Assembly: GCF_000186225.1 (NCBI RefSeq)
Contig: NC_014933.1
Coordinates: 744,001-808,000, forward strand
Origin: Bacteroides helcogenes P 36-108
Lineage (GTDB): Bacteria; Bacteroidota; Bacteroidia; Bacteroidales; Bacteroidaceae
Direction: 5' to 3'
DNA length: 64,000 nucleotides
In this document: positions 1 through 7,700 of the stretch, in pieces
Layout: the number at the start of each line of letters is the position of its first letter
How positions within the stretch are numbered: position 1 is the stretch's first letter
The notes under the pieces: generated by a model
The model's database searches: none
What the model was told of the DNA's origin: nothing
Seen by the model: only the letters and a program-made list of their open reading frames with translations
Program-made: the position numbers and the translations under genes

Positions 1-1
1 C

Positions 2-436
2 GTGCACGGACTGGAAAAGATTGTACCTGCAACGACTTCTACCATAGACGTAAAGACCCTGCGCGCCAAGTGCTACGAAGCCATGAACGATGATCTGAAC
101 TCACCGATAGTCATCGCCCACCTCTTTGACGGCGCCAAGATGGTGAACAACATTCTTGCCGGAAATGACAGCATCACAGCCGATGACCTGAAAGAACTGG
201 AAGACATGTTCCATACCTTCTGCTTCGATATCTTAGGACTGAAGGAAGACAACACCTCCAATGAGGAACGCGAAGCTGCCTTCGGCAAGGTGGTGGACAT
301 GCTATTGGAAGAGCGCATGAAGGCAAAAGCCAATAAAGACTGGGCAACCAGCGACAAGATACGTAATGAACTTACCGCACTCGGATTCGAAATAAAGGAT
401 GGTAAGGAAGGATGCGAGTGGAAACTGAATAAGTAG
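2..436 (+). CDS. cysS: Cysteinyl-tRNA synthetase, C-terminal part (5' end outside window)
   Basis: This is the last 144 or so residues of cysteinyl-tRNA synthetase, which charges tRNA-Cys with cysteine in the cytoplasm. The catalytic Rossmann fold with its HIGH and KMSKS motifs lies before the window. What remains is the helical anticodon-binding (DALR-type) domain, recognisable from the block [15 protein letters not shown] (about residues 29-43 of the visible part), and the usual C-terminal tail with [20 protein letters not shown] followed by a Trp near the end. The frame is open from the first bases, so the GTG at position 2 is an internal valine codon. The gene converges on the minus-strand sulfatase, with a strong hairpin between them. 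Confidence 0.93.
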   Translation: MHGLEKIVPATTSTIDVKTLRAKCYEAMNDDLNSPIVIAHLFDGAKMVNNILAGNDSITADDLKELEDMFHTFCFDILGLKEDNTSNEEREAAFGKVVDMLLEERMKAKANKDWATSDKIRNELTALGFEIKDGKEGCEWKLNK

Positions 437-457
437 TTCCTCTTTTTATAAACCACA

Positions 458-520
458 AATTGCACGGAAACTGGAGGTTTATTTATATTGCCTCACAATT
501 TTCCGTGCAATTCGTATTTC
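458..520. terminator. Bidirectional terminator between cysS and sulfatase
   Basis: A perfect 13-bp inverted repeat (AATTGCACGGAAA at 458-470 and its complement at 500-512) with an inner GAGG/CCTC pairing and T-rich flanks on both sides. It lies in the gap between two convergent genes and can serve both. Confidence 0.8.
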
Positions 521-542
521 CCCTTAAAACTATCCGAATATC

Positions 543-2087
543 TTAATAAGGAATCATATCCGAAAGAATCTTTTCCTTATACCAAGGATCGTCTATCTCT
601 TTTAAAACCTGACCCATCTCTGCACACAACGTTTTCACCACCTCTTTGTTTGTTTCCAAAGAAAGGTTGTTCAACTGATATGGATCTTTCTCATCGTCAA
701 ACAAAAGGCTTTTCACAAGCTTGTGAGTTTTACGGTCTATATAAAGCGCCAATGTATAGCGGGCTGTCTTAAATCCTCGAGAAGAAGGGAAATAAGAACG
801 AACTTTGCCATTCATATCTTTCTCCCCATCCACATTTTGTATGTAAAGCGCTCCGGTAGGACGATCAACATCCGCCTTTTCATCGAAGAAAAGCGGTGCA
901 TAATTACGTCCCTGCACTTCTGCAGGAATAGAATGAGAGAGTCCTGCCAACCCCAGCAAAGTAGGCATAATATCCGGTGAAGACAACATCAGATCATCTA
1001 CACGAGGGGTGATTTTATGTGGGAATCGGACAATGAAAGGTATGTTCATTGACTCGGAGTATGGAGAATTCTTAGGATCGTCGGTACGCTGGCTGCACAT
1101 GGTTTCACCATGATCGGAAGCAAACACCACAATAGTATTTTTGTCTATTCCAAGGTCTTTCAGCGCATCAAGAATCTTACCGAAAGCACGGTCAACTCCG
1201 GTTACGGAAGCAAAATAATAACGTGCACTTTCTGCCTTTGCCATCTTTGAATCAGCATTCGGGCGAATCAACAAACTGTCTAACGGCTGATTCTTATAAA
1301 GGTTGAAGTCCTGCTCCATACAATCGTCCAAAGAACGGTAAGGACTATGGGGCGGATTCATGCCTACCATGACGAAGAAAGGTTTTTTCGGATCGCGTAC
1401 ATTCCCTTCATTTTTCAGATAGGATACAACCATATCCGATTCATGCAAAGGTGACCACTCATGAGGATCGTGACGTTTTCCTTCGGTATCCCAATAATGC
1501 GGATTCTTGTGTTCATCGAAAGTTCCGTAAGAATACCAATAGTTAAATCCATGCCGGCGGCCTTTCGGAGTATAGGCATCCCATGCGGGAATACGGTCTT
1601 CCACATAGTGTCCGGGGCGTTCCGGATCGTTAGGAGTAGGAAAATCGGCATGCAACTTTCCGAAGTAAGCGCAATCATACCCCGCACTTCTGAATACATC
1701 GCTGACACATACGGCATCATCGCGCAAAGAACTGATGGGGCGGTCTGAATTACAATTCAAAGGCACGCCACTCTTGTTGGGATACATTCCTGTGAGCAAT
1801 GAGCCACGGTGAGGGCTACTCAGAGGACAGTTGCTCATGGCAGAAGTCAATACCACGGACTCTCTCGCAAATTTATTAAGACGGGGTGTATGTACCGGGT
1901 CATTACGAAAGTTCACCCTTTCACGAAATCCCTCCTGCCCCCAGAATTCCATTGCTTGATTGCGATACTGGTCAGGGAAGACGTAAATAACATTGGGCTG
2001 CGAGAGTTGTTCTGCCTGAGAGGTCTTGCACCCCTGCAAGGTCAGCAAACCTAATCCACCTAATAAAACAGAGTATGAATTCTTCAT
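543..2087 (-). CDS. Sulfatase lipoprotein, serine-type (S1 family)
   Basis: A 514-residue sulfatase of the alkaline-phosphatase superfamily. The N-terminus is a lipoprotein signal with lipobox LQGC (Cys20). NVIYVFPDQ near residues 32-40 supplies a metal-binding Asp, and the maturation motif is S90-S-P-H-R94, so the formylglycine is made from serine by an anaerobic sulfatase-maturating enzyme. FASDHGET further on is the second metal-binding block. The start codon overlaps the stop of the GH88 gene by 4 bases (ATGA), so the two are co-transcribed and coupled. With GH88 as partner and a chondroitinase locus in the same window, removal of sulfate from chondroitin sulfate oligosaccharides is the best guess. 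Which position it attacks (2-O, 4-O or 6-O) cannot be read from the sequence. Confidence 0.92.
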   Translation of the reverse strand: MKNSYSVLLGGLGLLTLQGCKTSQAEQLSQPNVIYVFPDQYRNQAMEFWGQEGFRERVNFRNDPVHTPRLNKFARESVVLTSAMSNCPLSSPHRGSLLTGMYPNKSGVPLNCNSDRPISSLRDDAVCVSDVFRSAGYDCAYFGKLHADFPTPNDPERPGHYVEDRIPAWDAYTPKGRRHGFNYWYSYGTFDEHKNPHYWDTEGKRHDPHEWSPLHESDMVVSYLKNEGNVRDPKKPFFVMVGMNPPHSPYRSLDDCMEQDFNLYKNQPLDSLLIRPNADSKMAKAESARYYFASVTGVDRAFGKILDALKDLGIDKNTIVVFASDHGETMCSQRTDDPKNSPYSESMNIPFIVRFPHKITPRVDDLMLSSPDIMPTLLGLAGLSHSIPAEVQGRNYAPLFFDEKADVDRPTGALYIQNVDGEKDMNGKVRSYFPSSRGFKTARYTLALYIDRKTHKLVKSLLFDDEKDPYQLNNLSLETNKEVVKTLCAEMGQVLKEIDDPWYKEKILSDMIPY

Positions 2088-3280
2088 TGTTCCAGATTCT
2101 TTTTACGCATCAAACCTTCCAAAAAATAATAGTCCGCATAGTTCAAAGGCACATCAATCTCCGCCCCGTGGGGAATACTGCCTACAGAGTGCATCAGGAT
2201 AAAGTTTCCATTAGTACCGACCTTTGCACGATAGGCAGGGGAAGCTAAATTTTCCATAATCTTATCAGCGATTTTCTTATAGCCCTTACCCGGCAAATAG
2301 GTGCTCAACTCATAAAGGGCAGATGCGGTGCAGGCAGCAGCCGAAGCATCACGGGGTTCATCCGGAATACCGGGAGCATCGAAGTCCCAATAAGGAACAA
2401 AATCTTCCGGAAGATTCTTGTTATTGAAAATAAAGTTGTAAACCTTCTCTGCCTGCTCCAAATAATTAGCGTCATGCGTATAGCGGTAGCACATGGTGTA
2501 ACCGTACAGCGCCCAAGCCTGTCCCCTTGCCCATGCCGATTCGTCTGCATACCCCTGGGCAGTCTGTTTTTTGCGAACCTCTCCGGTTTCCGCATCATAA
2601 TCCACCACATGGTAACAACTATTATCAGAACGGAAATGGTTAGCCATTGTCGTATCAGCATGTTTTTTTGCTATGTTATAATATGTAGAATCCCCCGAAA
2701 GCTTGACAGCCTCAAACAACAATTCCAGATTCATCATATTATCAATGATAACAGGACATTTCCAACCACGTTCAGCCTGCCACCCTTTGTCGGCATCCCA
2801 TGATTGGAGCACACCTGCAGCGGGACGAAAGCGAGTTGACAAAGATTTGGCAGCCTGTATAATAACCGGCTTATACTCTTCTTTATGAGCAAAACGGTAA
2901 CCGTTCAGATAGCTGGAACCAATCATGAAACCTACATCATGATGCCAAGTGAGATACTGTACCGAATCCAGGGCTTCCGTATATTTCTCTGCCAGTGCCA
3001 ACCATTTCTTATCACCCGTCAGTTGATATATATACCAGATATTGCCGGGGAAAAAGCCTGAGCACCAATCATCAATGGGTACGTAAACAATGTTGCCATC
3101 TTTAATGGTGCGTGGATTAAGAATTTTACCGGATTTCTCGATAATGTCTGTCTGAAGGGTTTCCTGAGCCACAGCATTATCAATGTTTTCTTGAATAAAG
3201 TTGCTTTCAGTCTGCTTTTGCCCTGTGCAACCAGCCAAAACAAGGAGGGAAACTCCCAATGTAATAAGGACTGCTTTCAT
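2084..3280 (-). CDS. Glycoside hydrolase family 88, unsaturated glucuronyl hydrolase
   Basis: A 398-residue lipoprotein (lipobox LAGC, Cys18) of family GH88, which hydrates and thereby removes the 4,5-unsaturated uronic acid left by polysaccharide lyases. The family's two aspartates are present in HHD (Asp115) and IIDNMMN (Asp180). WCSGFFPGNIWYIY (72-85) and DESAWARGQAWALYGY (246-261) are further typical blocks. The frame is open 20 codons further upstream, but ATG 3280 is chosen because the signal peptide begins there. The downstream sulfatase overlaps by 4 bases. A -7 element at 3323-3330 would give a leader of about 37 bases. Expected substrates are unsaturated glycosaminoglycan disaccharides, in keeping with the PL8 lyases elsewhere in the window. 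Confidence 0.94.
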   Translation of the reverse strand: MKAVLITLGVSLLVLAGCTGQKQTESNFIQENIDNAVAQETLQTDIIEKSGKILNPRTIKDGNIVYVPIDDWCSGFFPGNIWYIYQLTGDKKWLALAEKYTEALDSVQYLTWHHDVGFMIGSSYLNGYRFAHKEEYKPVIIQAAKSLSTRFRPAAGVLQSWDADKGWQAERGWKCPVIIDNMMNLELLFEAVKLSGDSTYYNIAKKHADTTMANHFRSDNSCYHVVDYDAETGEVRKKQTAQGYADESAWARGQAWALYGYTMCYRYTHDANYLEQAEKVYNFIFNNKNLPEDFVPYWDFDAPGIPDEPRDASAAACTASALYELSTYLPGKGYKKIADKIMENLASPAYRAKVGTNGNFILMHSVGSIPHGAEIDVPLNYADYYFLEGLMRKKNLEQ

Positions 3281-3322
3281 AATAAAGGATTCATTTATTA
3301 AAGTTTTACTATTTCTCTGCTG

Positions 3323-3330
3323 CAAAAGTA
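3323..3330 (-). promoter_or_regulatory. Bacteroides -7 box for GH88-sulfatase operon
   Basis: TACTTTTG on the minus strand matches TAnnTTTG and lies 43 bases before the chosen GH88 start. No clear copy of the TTTGCGAACAATT element found at the SusC promoters was seen at the matching distance. Confidence 0.55.
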
Positions 3331-3429
3331 GTGCAAGCAAACAGCATTAACCTTCACAAATAATCCAATTATTAGCCAAAATCGTTACTTTTACATATCA
3401 GTCATCCACCCTTCGGACTGCAGGAATAA

Positions 3430-4263
3430 TCAGTTTTTCTCCACCATTGACATCATCGGATAACGGTTTCCTCTTACACTCTTCAAGAAGGCCTTTGCCG
3501 AACCGAAGTTCAGATACAGGTCCAAACGGACAGGAAGATGATTTTTATCATCAGACACAAAGAATGTGATTACCTCTTTCTCTTTCCCTTTCTTATACTC
3601 TACAAAAGAGAATACGAGACAACGGTAAACAGTATCATTATTTGCCTTAACTTCCTCCTTGCCACGATAAATCAACGTTTGTTCCTCTACCTTGCGTCCT
3701 GTTGCCATAGGGAAAAGTATTTTCTCTCCTATTTTGTAGCTTTTCGGATCAAAGGAACGCGCTTGTGCCAGAATACTCAGCATATCGAAAATACAGCGAC
3801 TGTCACTGTACTCCATTTCCTGCGGATCTTGTACAGGCTCACGCCATGTACGCTTCTGCTTCACAAATGACACACCGTCATTGTAAGAAAACCAAGCCTC
3901 ATCCACCGTATAACGTTTACCTTCTTCGGCAGCCTTACGGAAGTAAAGAGGTTCCAACTTATCACTGACATAGCAGGTAAGGGTATCACGCATCTTAAAG
4001 AAGAAATCGGTTTTCTTACTGCCCACAGAAAGCAGGTTGAAGCGGAAAGCGGGCCGAGAGTGATAAGTCGTCGCATTGGTAGTAAGACTTGCCAGACCTA
4101 CTTTTTTCCAGATAAACTTCCAGTTGAAGTACAAATCATACATTACATGCTCACCGGACTGGAAAGCTTCATTCTTTGCCGCACACTGAGCACTCGCAGG
4201 CAAGATGGCAAAGCACATCATTATGGCTACAAACAATAGGATGAACAACCTTTTCTGTCTAAT
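3430..4263 (-). CDS. DUF3108 domain protein (second half of the fused frame, probably a separate gene)
   Basis: This is the DUF3108 moiety taken as its own gene, about 277 residues. It begins with a standard secretion signal (KRLFILLFVAIMMCFAILPASAQ region) and continues with the family's features: an early GEHVMYDLYFNWKFIWKKVG strand block, a central stretch on converting a precursor value (LEPLYFRKAAEEGKRYTVDEA), and a C-terminal block with FFVSDDKNHLPVRLDLYL. DUF3108 proteins are exported, of unknown function, and in Bacteroides usually follow the Ig-like lipoprotein gene. The start is unclear: ATT at 4263 would overlap the TAG of the upstream frame (ATTAG), TTG at about 4248 or ATG inside the signal peptide are alternatives. 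In the sequence given it is read through from the upstream gene. Confidence 0.6.
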   Translation of the reverse strand: MRQKRLFILLFVAIMMCFAILPASAQCAAKNEAFQSGEHVMYDLYFNWKFIWKKVGLASLTTNATTYHSRPAFRFNLLSVGSKKTDFFFKMRDTLTCYVSDKLEPLYFRKAAEEGKRYTVDEAWFSYNDGVSFVKQKRTWREPVQDPQEMEYSDSRCIFDMLSILAQARSFDPKSYKIGEKILFPMATGRKVEEQTLIYRGKEEVKANNDTVYRCLVFSFVEYKKGKEKEVITFFVSDDKNHLPVRLDLYLNFGSAKAFLKSVRGNRYPMMSMVEKN

Positions 4264-6237
4264 AGCTATATCCGCTGCCACTGTTACGGCTGTTATTATT
4301 ATTGCTGCTATTCCGGTTATTTTTTTCTTGTTTTTCTTGTTTTCATCTGGCTTTTGTTTTTTTAATTCCTCCGGCTTTTGCTTATCCAAAGGCTTTTCAA
4401 ATATATTCCACTCTTGAGTCAAATCAAAATTCGCCTTTAATTCCAAAACCATCGGATAATAATAAACCATTTCCGGCTGGCGTTTTTCCGCATAATTTCC
4501 CGTATCCCACACGCCATTTCCGTTTACATCATCAACTAACCTTGCCCCGTACTTGCCCGGATTCAGGAAGTAGAAATCAGCTTTTCCTGCCACTAACGGC
4601 ACTGTACGCAACACTTTATCCTGTCCATCCAGCAATTCAACGAAAGCCTGTGAATCCACACCGTGCACATTGAAAAATATCTGCCCATATTCTTCCAGTT
4701 TCTTTGCCTTGAGTTCTTTCTTTATCTTATCGGTGAACAGTCCGTATAGACCATGTATGGCGGTGGAATCCACCTCAAATACATAGCTTTCACCTGGTTG
4801 CCACTCGGCAAACACATTATAGCGCTTCAGATCTATCGAATCGCGGGAAAAGTCAAACGGCACATCTTGCCATAAGGTATCCACTTTCTGCCTTAAATGG
4901 ATGGCTGTCGTATCCACATCCGCCACCGGTTCATTAAAAGTGAGTGTAATATAATCATATACATCCATTGCAGAAGGTGCATACACCTCCATCGGCAAAA
5001 ATTCAACGTCCGGCTTCTCCGGCTCATCGTTCTTCTTTTTCTTTCTTTTTTCCCGGTCTTTCTGTTCTTTCTCCTTTGCCTCCTGTTTCTGCTTCTGCTG
5101 CTTTCCGTAAGACAGCTTGGAGAGCAGTTTCAGAGTGTCGGTGCGATATACCAATTGCTTCAGGCTATCAGTATAAAGATAGGTCAAACTCATTTTCAGA
5201 GTATCTTGCCTGTATATCAGAGAATCTTTTATCCAATAATGGAGTGTATCGTTCCGTCCTGTGCCCTGTTCGATAACAAATGCATCGTGCTCGTCAAAAT
5301 TCAATCCCTTCAGCAAAGGCAGACTATCCGCCGGAGCCGTAAAATAAAGGGAAAACTTTTGGGGAATGAGACGTTCGCTCTTTGCCAAACGTTGTGAGAA
5401 ATTAATTTCCTTGAAACTGCGCAGAAGAATATCATCAGGCAAGAAATGCGTATATTTATGTTCTACAATAGTATCAACTGTCAAGGAATCAAGCCACAAC
5501 GTATCCTGATGAATACGTTCTTCCATGGTAGGAATAACAAGCGAATCATTGAAAGCTATGATTTCAGTAGGCTGAGTATAGGCAAAGTTCTGATCGGCAT
5601 CTTGCAATGCATAGATACGGTAGTTGCCGGCACTCACTCCACGAATGGAGAAACACCCGCGACTGTCAGTACGTCCCACACGCTCAAAAGGAAGTTTTAT
5701 GAAAGCCGAATCGGCGAGATTGGAGTGCAAACCAACCAGCATACCTTTTATCGGCTCTAAATTGGCGGCATTCAGTAAAGTTCCGGCCACTGCCATAGAA
5801 TCCAGATTTTCACCAGTAGAAAAAGAAAAAGAAAAGTTTTCCAACGGATTTCCCTCATTATTGTCCTGAATGGCATCTCCAAAATCCACAGTATAAGTAG
5901 TATTGGGCTTCAAGGTATCTTGAAGGGTAATGACTACCTTTTTTCCACTTGCCTTTATTTCAGGCTGCTGTACTTGAGGAGGAGATATTACAATCTTCTC
6001 ATTGGGTTTATCAAGTTTAATGAATTCGTCAAACTCAATTACAATCTTGTTCCTTTTGGTATGAAGGGCGCCCGGTGACGGTGTGCTGGCAAGAAAGCGA
6101 GGAGGAGTCTCGTCGGTAGGGCCTCCTTCTATACGGCCTACGCTTGCACAAGAGTATAATGCGACAGCTATGCCGATACCTCCCATCAGCCGACGGAAAA
6201 GCAATTTCACTTTATTAGGATGTTTACAGTTTAACAT
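3430..6237 (-). CDS. Ig-like lipoprotein fused in frame to DUF3108 protein (probable frameshift fusion)
   Basis: As it stands the frame codes for 935 residues, but it joins two proteins. Residues 1 to about 638 have a lipoprotein signal (LYSC, Cys30) followed by GGPTDETPPRF and a bacterial Ig-like fold, then a long Lys-rich envelope protein of unknown role. From about residue 660 a new signal peptide (RLFILLFVAIMMCFAILPAS) leads into a DUF3108 domain. The junction is an A7 tract (4320-4326, T on the plus strand). With eight A's the first frame would instead run into an Asn/Ser-rich tail and stop at 4259, and the DUF3108 frame would begin beside it, which looks like the ancestral two-gene layout. 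The hydrophobic stretch after the tract (about residues 640-658) is probably non-coding sense. ATG 6237 sits 5 bases after a -7 box; Met18 is an alternative start. Confidence 0.85.
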   Translation of the reverse strand: MLNCKHPNKVKLLFRRLMGGIGIAVALYSCASVGRIEGGPTDETPPRFLASTPSPGALHTKRNKIVIEFDEFIKLDKPNEKIVISPPQVQQPEIKASGKKVVITLQDTLKPNTTYTVDFGDAIQDNNEGNPLENFSFSFSTGENLDSMAVAGTLLNAANLEPIKGMLVGLHSNLADSAFIKLPFERVGRTDSRGCFSIRGVSAGNYRIYALQDADQNFAYTQPTEIIAFNDSLVIPTMEERIHQDTLWLDSLTVDTIVEHKYTHFLPDDILLRSFKEINFSQRLAKSERLIPQKFSLYFTAPADSLPLLKGLNFDEHDAFVIEQGTGRNDTLHYWIKDSLIYRQDTLKMSLTYLYTDSLKQLVYRTDTLKLLSKLSYGKQQKQKQEAKEKEQKDREKRKKKKNDEPEKPDVEFLPMEVYAPSAMDVYDYITLTFNEPVADVDTTAIHLRQKVDTLWQDVPFDFSRDSIDLKRYNVFAEWQPGESYVFEVDSTAIHGLYGLFTDKIKKELKAKKLEEYGQIFFNVHGVDSQAFVELLDGQDKVLRTVPLVAGKADFYFLNPGKYGARLVDDVNGNGVWDTGNYAEKRQPEMVYYYPMVLELKANFDLTQEWNIFEKPLDKQKPEELKKQKPDENKKNKKKITGIAAIIITAVTVAADIAIRQKRLFILLFVAIMMCFAILPASAQCAAKNEAFQSGEHVMYDLYFNWKFIWKKVGLASLTTNATTYHSRPAFRFNLLSVGSKKTDFFFKMRDTLTCYVSDKLEPLYFRKAAEEGKRYTVDEAWFSYNDGVSFVKQKRTWREPVQDPQEMEYSDSRCIFDMLSILAQARSFDPKSYKIGEKILFPMATGRKVEEQTLIYRGKEEVKANNDTVYRCLVFSFVEYKKGKEKEVITFFVSDDKNHLPVRLDLYLNFGSAKAFLKSVRGNRYPMMSMVEKN

Positions 6238-6241
6238 GCTG

Positions 6242-6249
6242 CAAAAATA
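6242..6249 (-). promoter_or_regulatory. -7 box directly before the Ig-like gene
   Basis: TATTTTTG on the minus strand; only CAGC separates it from the ATG at 6237, so the message would be leaderless or nearly so. Confidence 0.5.
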
Positions 6250-6376
6250 AAGGTTATCTGTTAATTAGCAGTATGCTTTACAGTATTTTAATCAAAAAAC
6301 AAGCTTTTGCACTTACTTATGTATGAAACATAGTTAAAAAAGAATGCTTTTCATATCTTATATACAAAGAAAAGAA

Positions 6377-6384
6377 TAATTTTG
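6377..6384 (+). promoter_or_regulatory. -7 box for RND efflux operon
   Basis: TAATTTTG matches the Bacteroides -7 element. It implies an untranslated leader of about 115 bases before the adaptor gene. Nothing else is recognised in the 267-base divergent gap 6238-6504. Confidence 0.5.
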
Positions 6385-6504
6385 CGGTTGAAAACTAAAT
6401 AAGGACATTCAGTTTCCTGTTATTCCTTACTCTCTATTATATCATGAACTACACAGAACTTCCCTTCAAATTAATATAATTATACACAGAGAATAACAAA
6501 AAGT

Positions 6505-7680
6505 ATGAAGAGTAGATTAGGATTATCAGTATGTTGCCTGGTGCTGTTAAGCAGTTGCGGACAAGGCGACAAAAACATGGGTAAAGCACCTGAGTTTGCA
6601 GTGATTGAGACCAAAACCACCACTGCCAACCTGACAAACAGTTACCCTGCCACCATTAAAGGTAAACAAGATGTAGAAATCAGGCCTATGGTAAGTGGTT
6701 TTATCACCAAATTACATGTGGACGAGGGAGCATCAGTACGTAAAGGACAAATACTATTCAGTATCGATCCAGTGCAGTATCAAGCTACTGTAAACTCGGC
6801 CAAAGCTGCCGTTGAAACAGCCAAAGCCGCAGTAAACACACAAGAACTTACCGTAAACAACAAACGTGAACTGAACAAGAAGAACATCATCAGCGACTAC
6901 GACTTGCAAATGGCCGAAAATCAGTTGTCACAAGCCAAAGCACAACTGGCACAGGCACAAGCACAGTTGGTAAATGCAAAAAATAATTTGTCATACACCA
7001 GCGTAACCAGCCCCAGTGACGGTGTAATAGGTACAATCCCCTACCGTGTAGGGAGTTTGGTAAGCCCTTCTGTCGCCAATCCGCTGACTACCGTTGCCGA
7101 CATCTCAGAAATGTATGCATACTTCTCCATGACCGAAAGACAACTCCTGGCACAGATACGTGAGGGCGGCAGCATAAAAGAGATCTTGGCAAAAATGCCT
7201 GACGTACAATTGCAACTCATTGACGGAACAATGTATGCAGACAGTGGCCGTGTGGAGACAATCAGCGGTGTCATCGATCCCAAGACCGGCTCTGTTACGA
7301 TGCGTGCTCTTTTCCCCAACAAACACAATGTGCTGCGCAGCGGAAGTACCGGCAAGGTTGTTTTCCCCAACCCGATGCAGAATGTCATCATGATACCGCA
7401 ATCGGCAACGACAGAGATTCAGGACAAGAAGTTCGTGTTTGTCTTGCAGCCCGACAATACTCTGAAGAATGTTGAGGTGAAAATATTCAATCTGAACGAT
7501 GGCAAGTATTACTATGTAACCGATGGACTGAAAGCAGGCGACAAGATTGTGATAGAAGGAGTACAGAACTTGAAGGATGGGCAGAGCATCACCCCGGTTA
7601 CCCCTGCCGACAAAGAAGCAGAATACCGGAAGGCTCTGCAAGACCAAAAAAACGGTAACCTCAAGACTGCATTCCAATAA
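6505..7680 (+). CDS. RND efflux periplasmic adaptor (membrane fusion lipoprotein)
   Basis: A 391-residue adaptor of the AcrA/MexA/HlyD group that bridges an inner-membrane RND pump and the outer-membrane channel. A lipoprotein signal ends in LSSC (Cys18). The lipoyl half-motifs are split around an alpha-hairpin: EIRPMVSGFITKLHVDEGASV (about 56-76) and SVTSPSDGVIGTIPYRVG (about 166-183), with the Ala/Gln-rich coiled hairpin (AVETAKAAVNTQELTV and LSQAKAQLAQAQAQLVNAKNN) between. Beta-barrel and membrane-proximal domains follow. It is the first gene of an operon with the pump 20 bases downstream and the channel after that. Confidence 0.96.
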   Translation: MKSRLGLSVCCLVLLSSCGQGDKNMGKAPEFAVIETKTTTANLTNSYPATIKGKQDVEIRPMVSGFITKLHVDEGASVRKGQILFSIDPVQYQATVNSAKAAVETAKAAVNTQELTVNNKRELNKKNIISDYDLQMAENQLSQAKAQLAQAQAQLVNAKNNLSYTSVTSPSDGVIGTIPYRVGSLVSPSVANPLTTVADISEMYAYFSMTERQLLAQIREGGSIKEILAKMPDVQLQLIDGTMYADSGRVETISGVIDPKTGSVTMRALFPNKHNVLRSGSTGKVVFPNPMQNVIMIPQSATTEIQDKKFVFVLQPDNTLKNVEVKIFNLNDGKYYYVTDGLKAGDKIVIEGVQNLKDGQSITPVTPADKEAEYRKALQDQKNGNLKTAFQ

Positions 7681-7700
7681 CTCCTTAATTTTTTCATGAA

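Noticed and set aside
3371..3380. TTTGGCTAAT (minus strand) upstream of GH88 as the operator
   Set aside because: Weak match and 47 instead of 38 bases from the -7 box.
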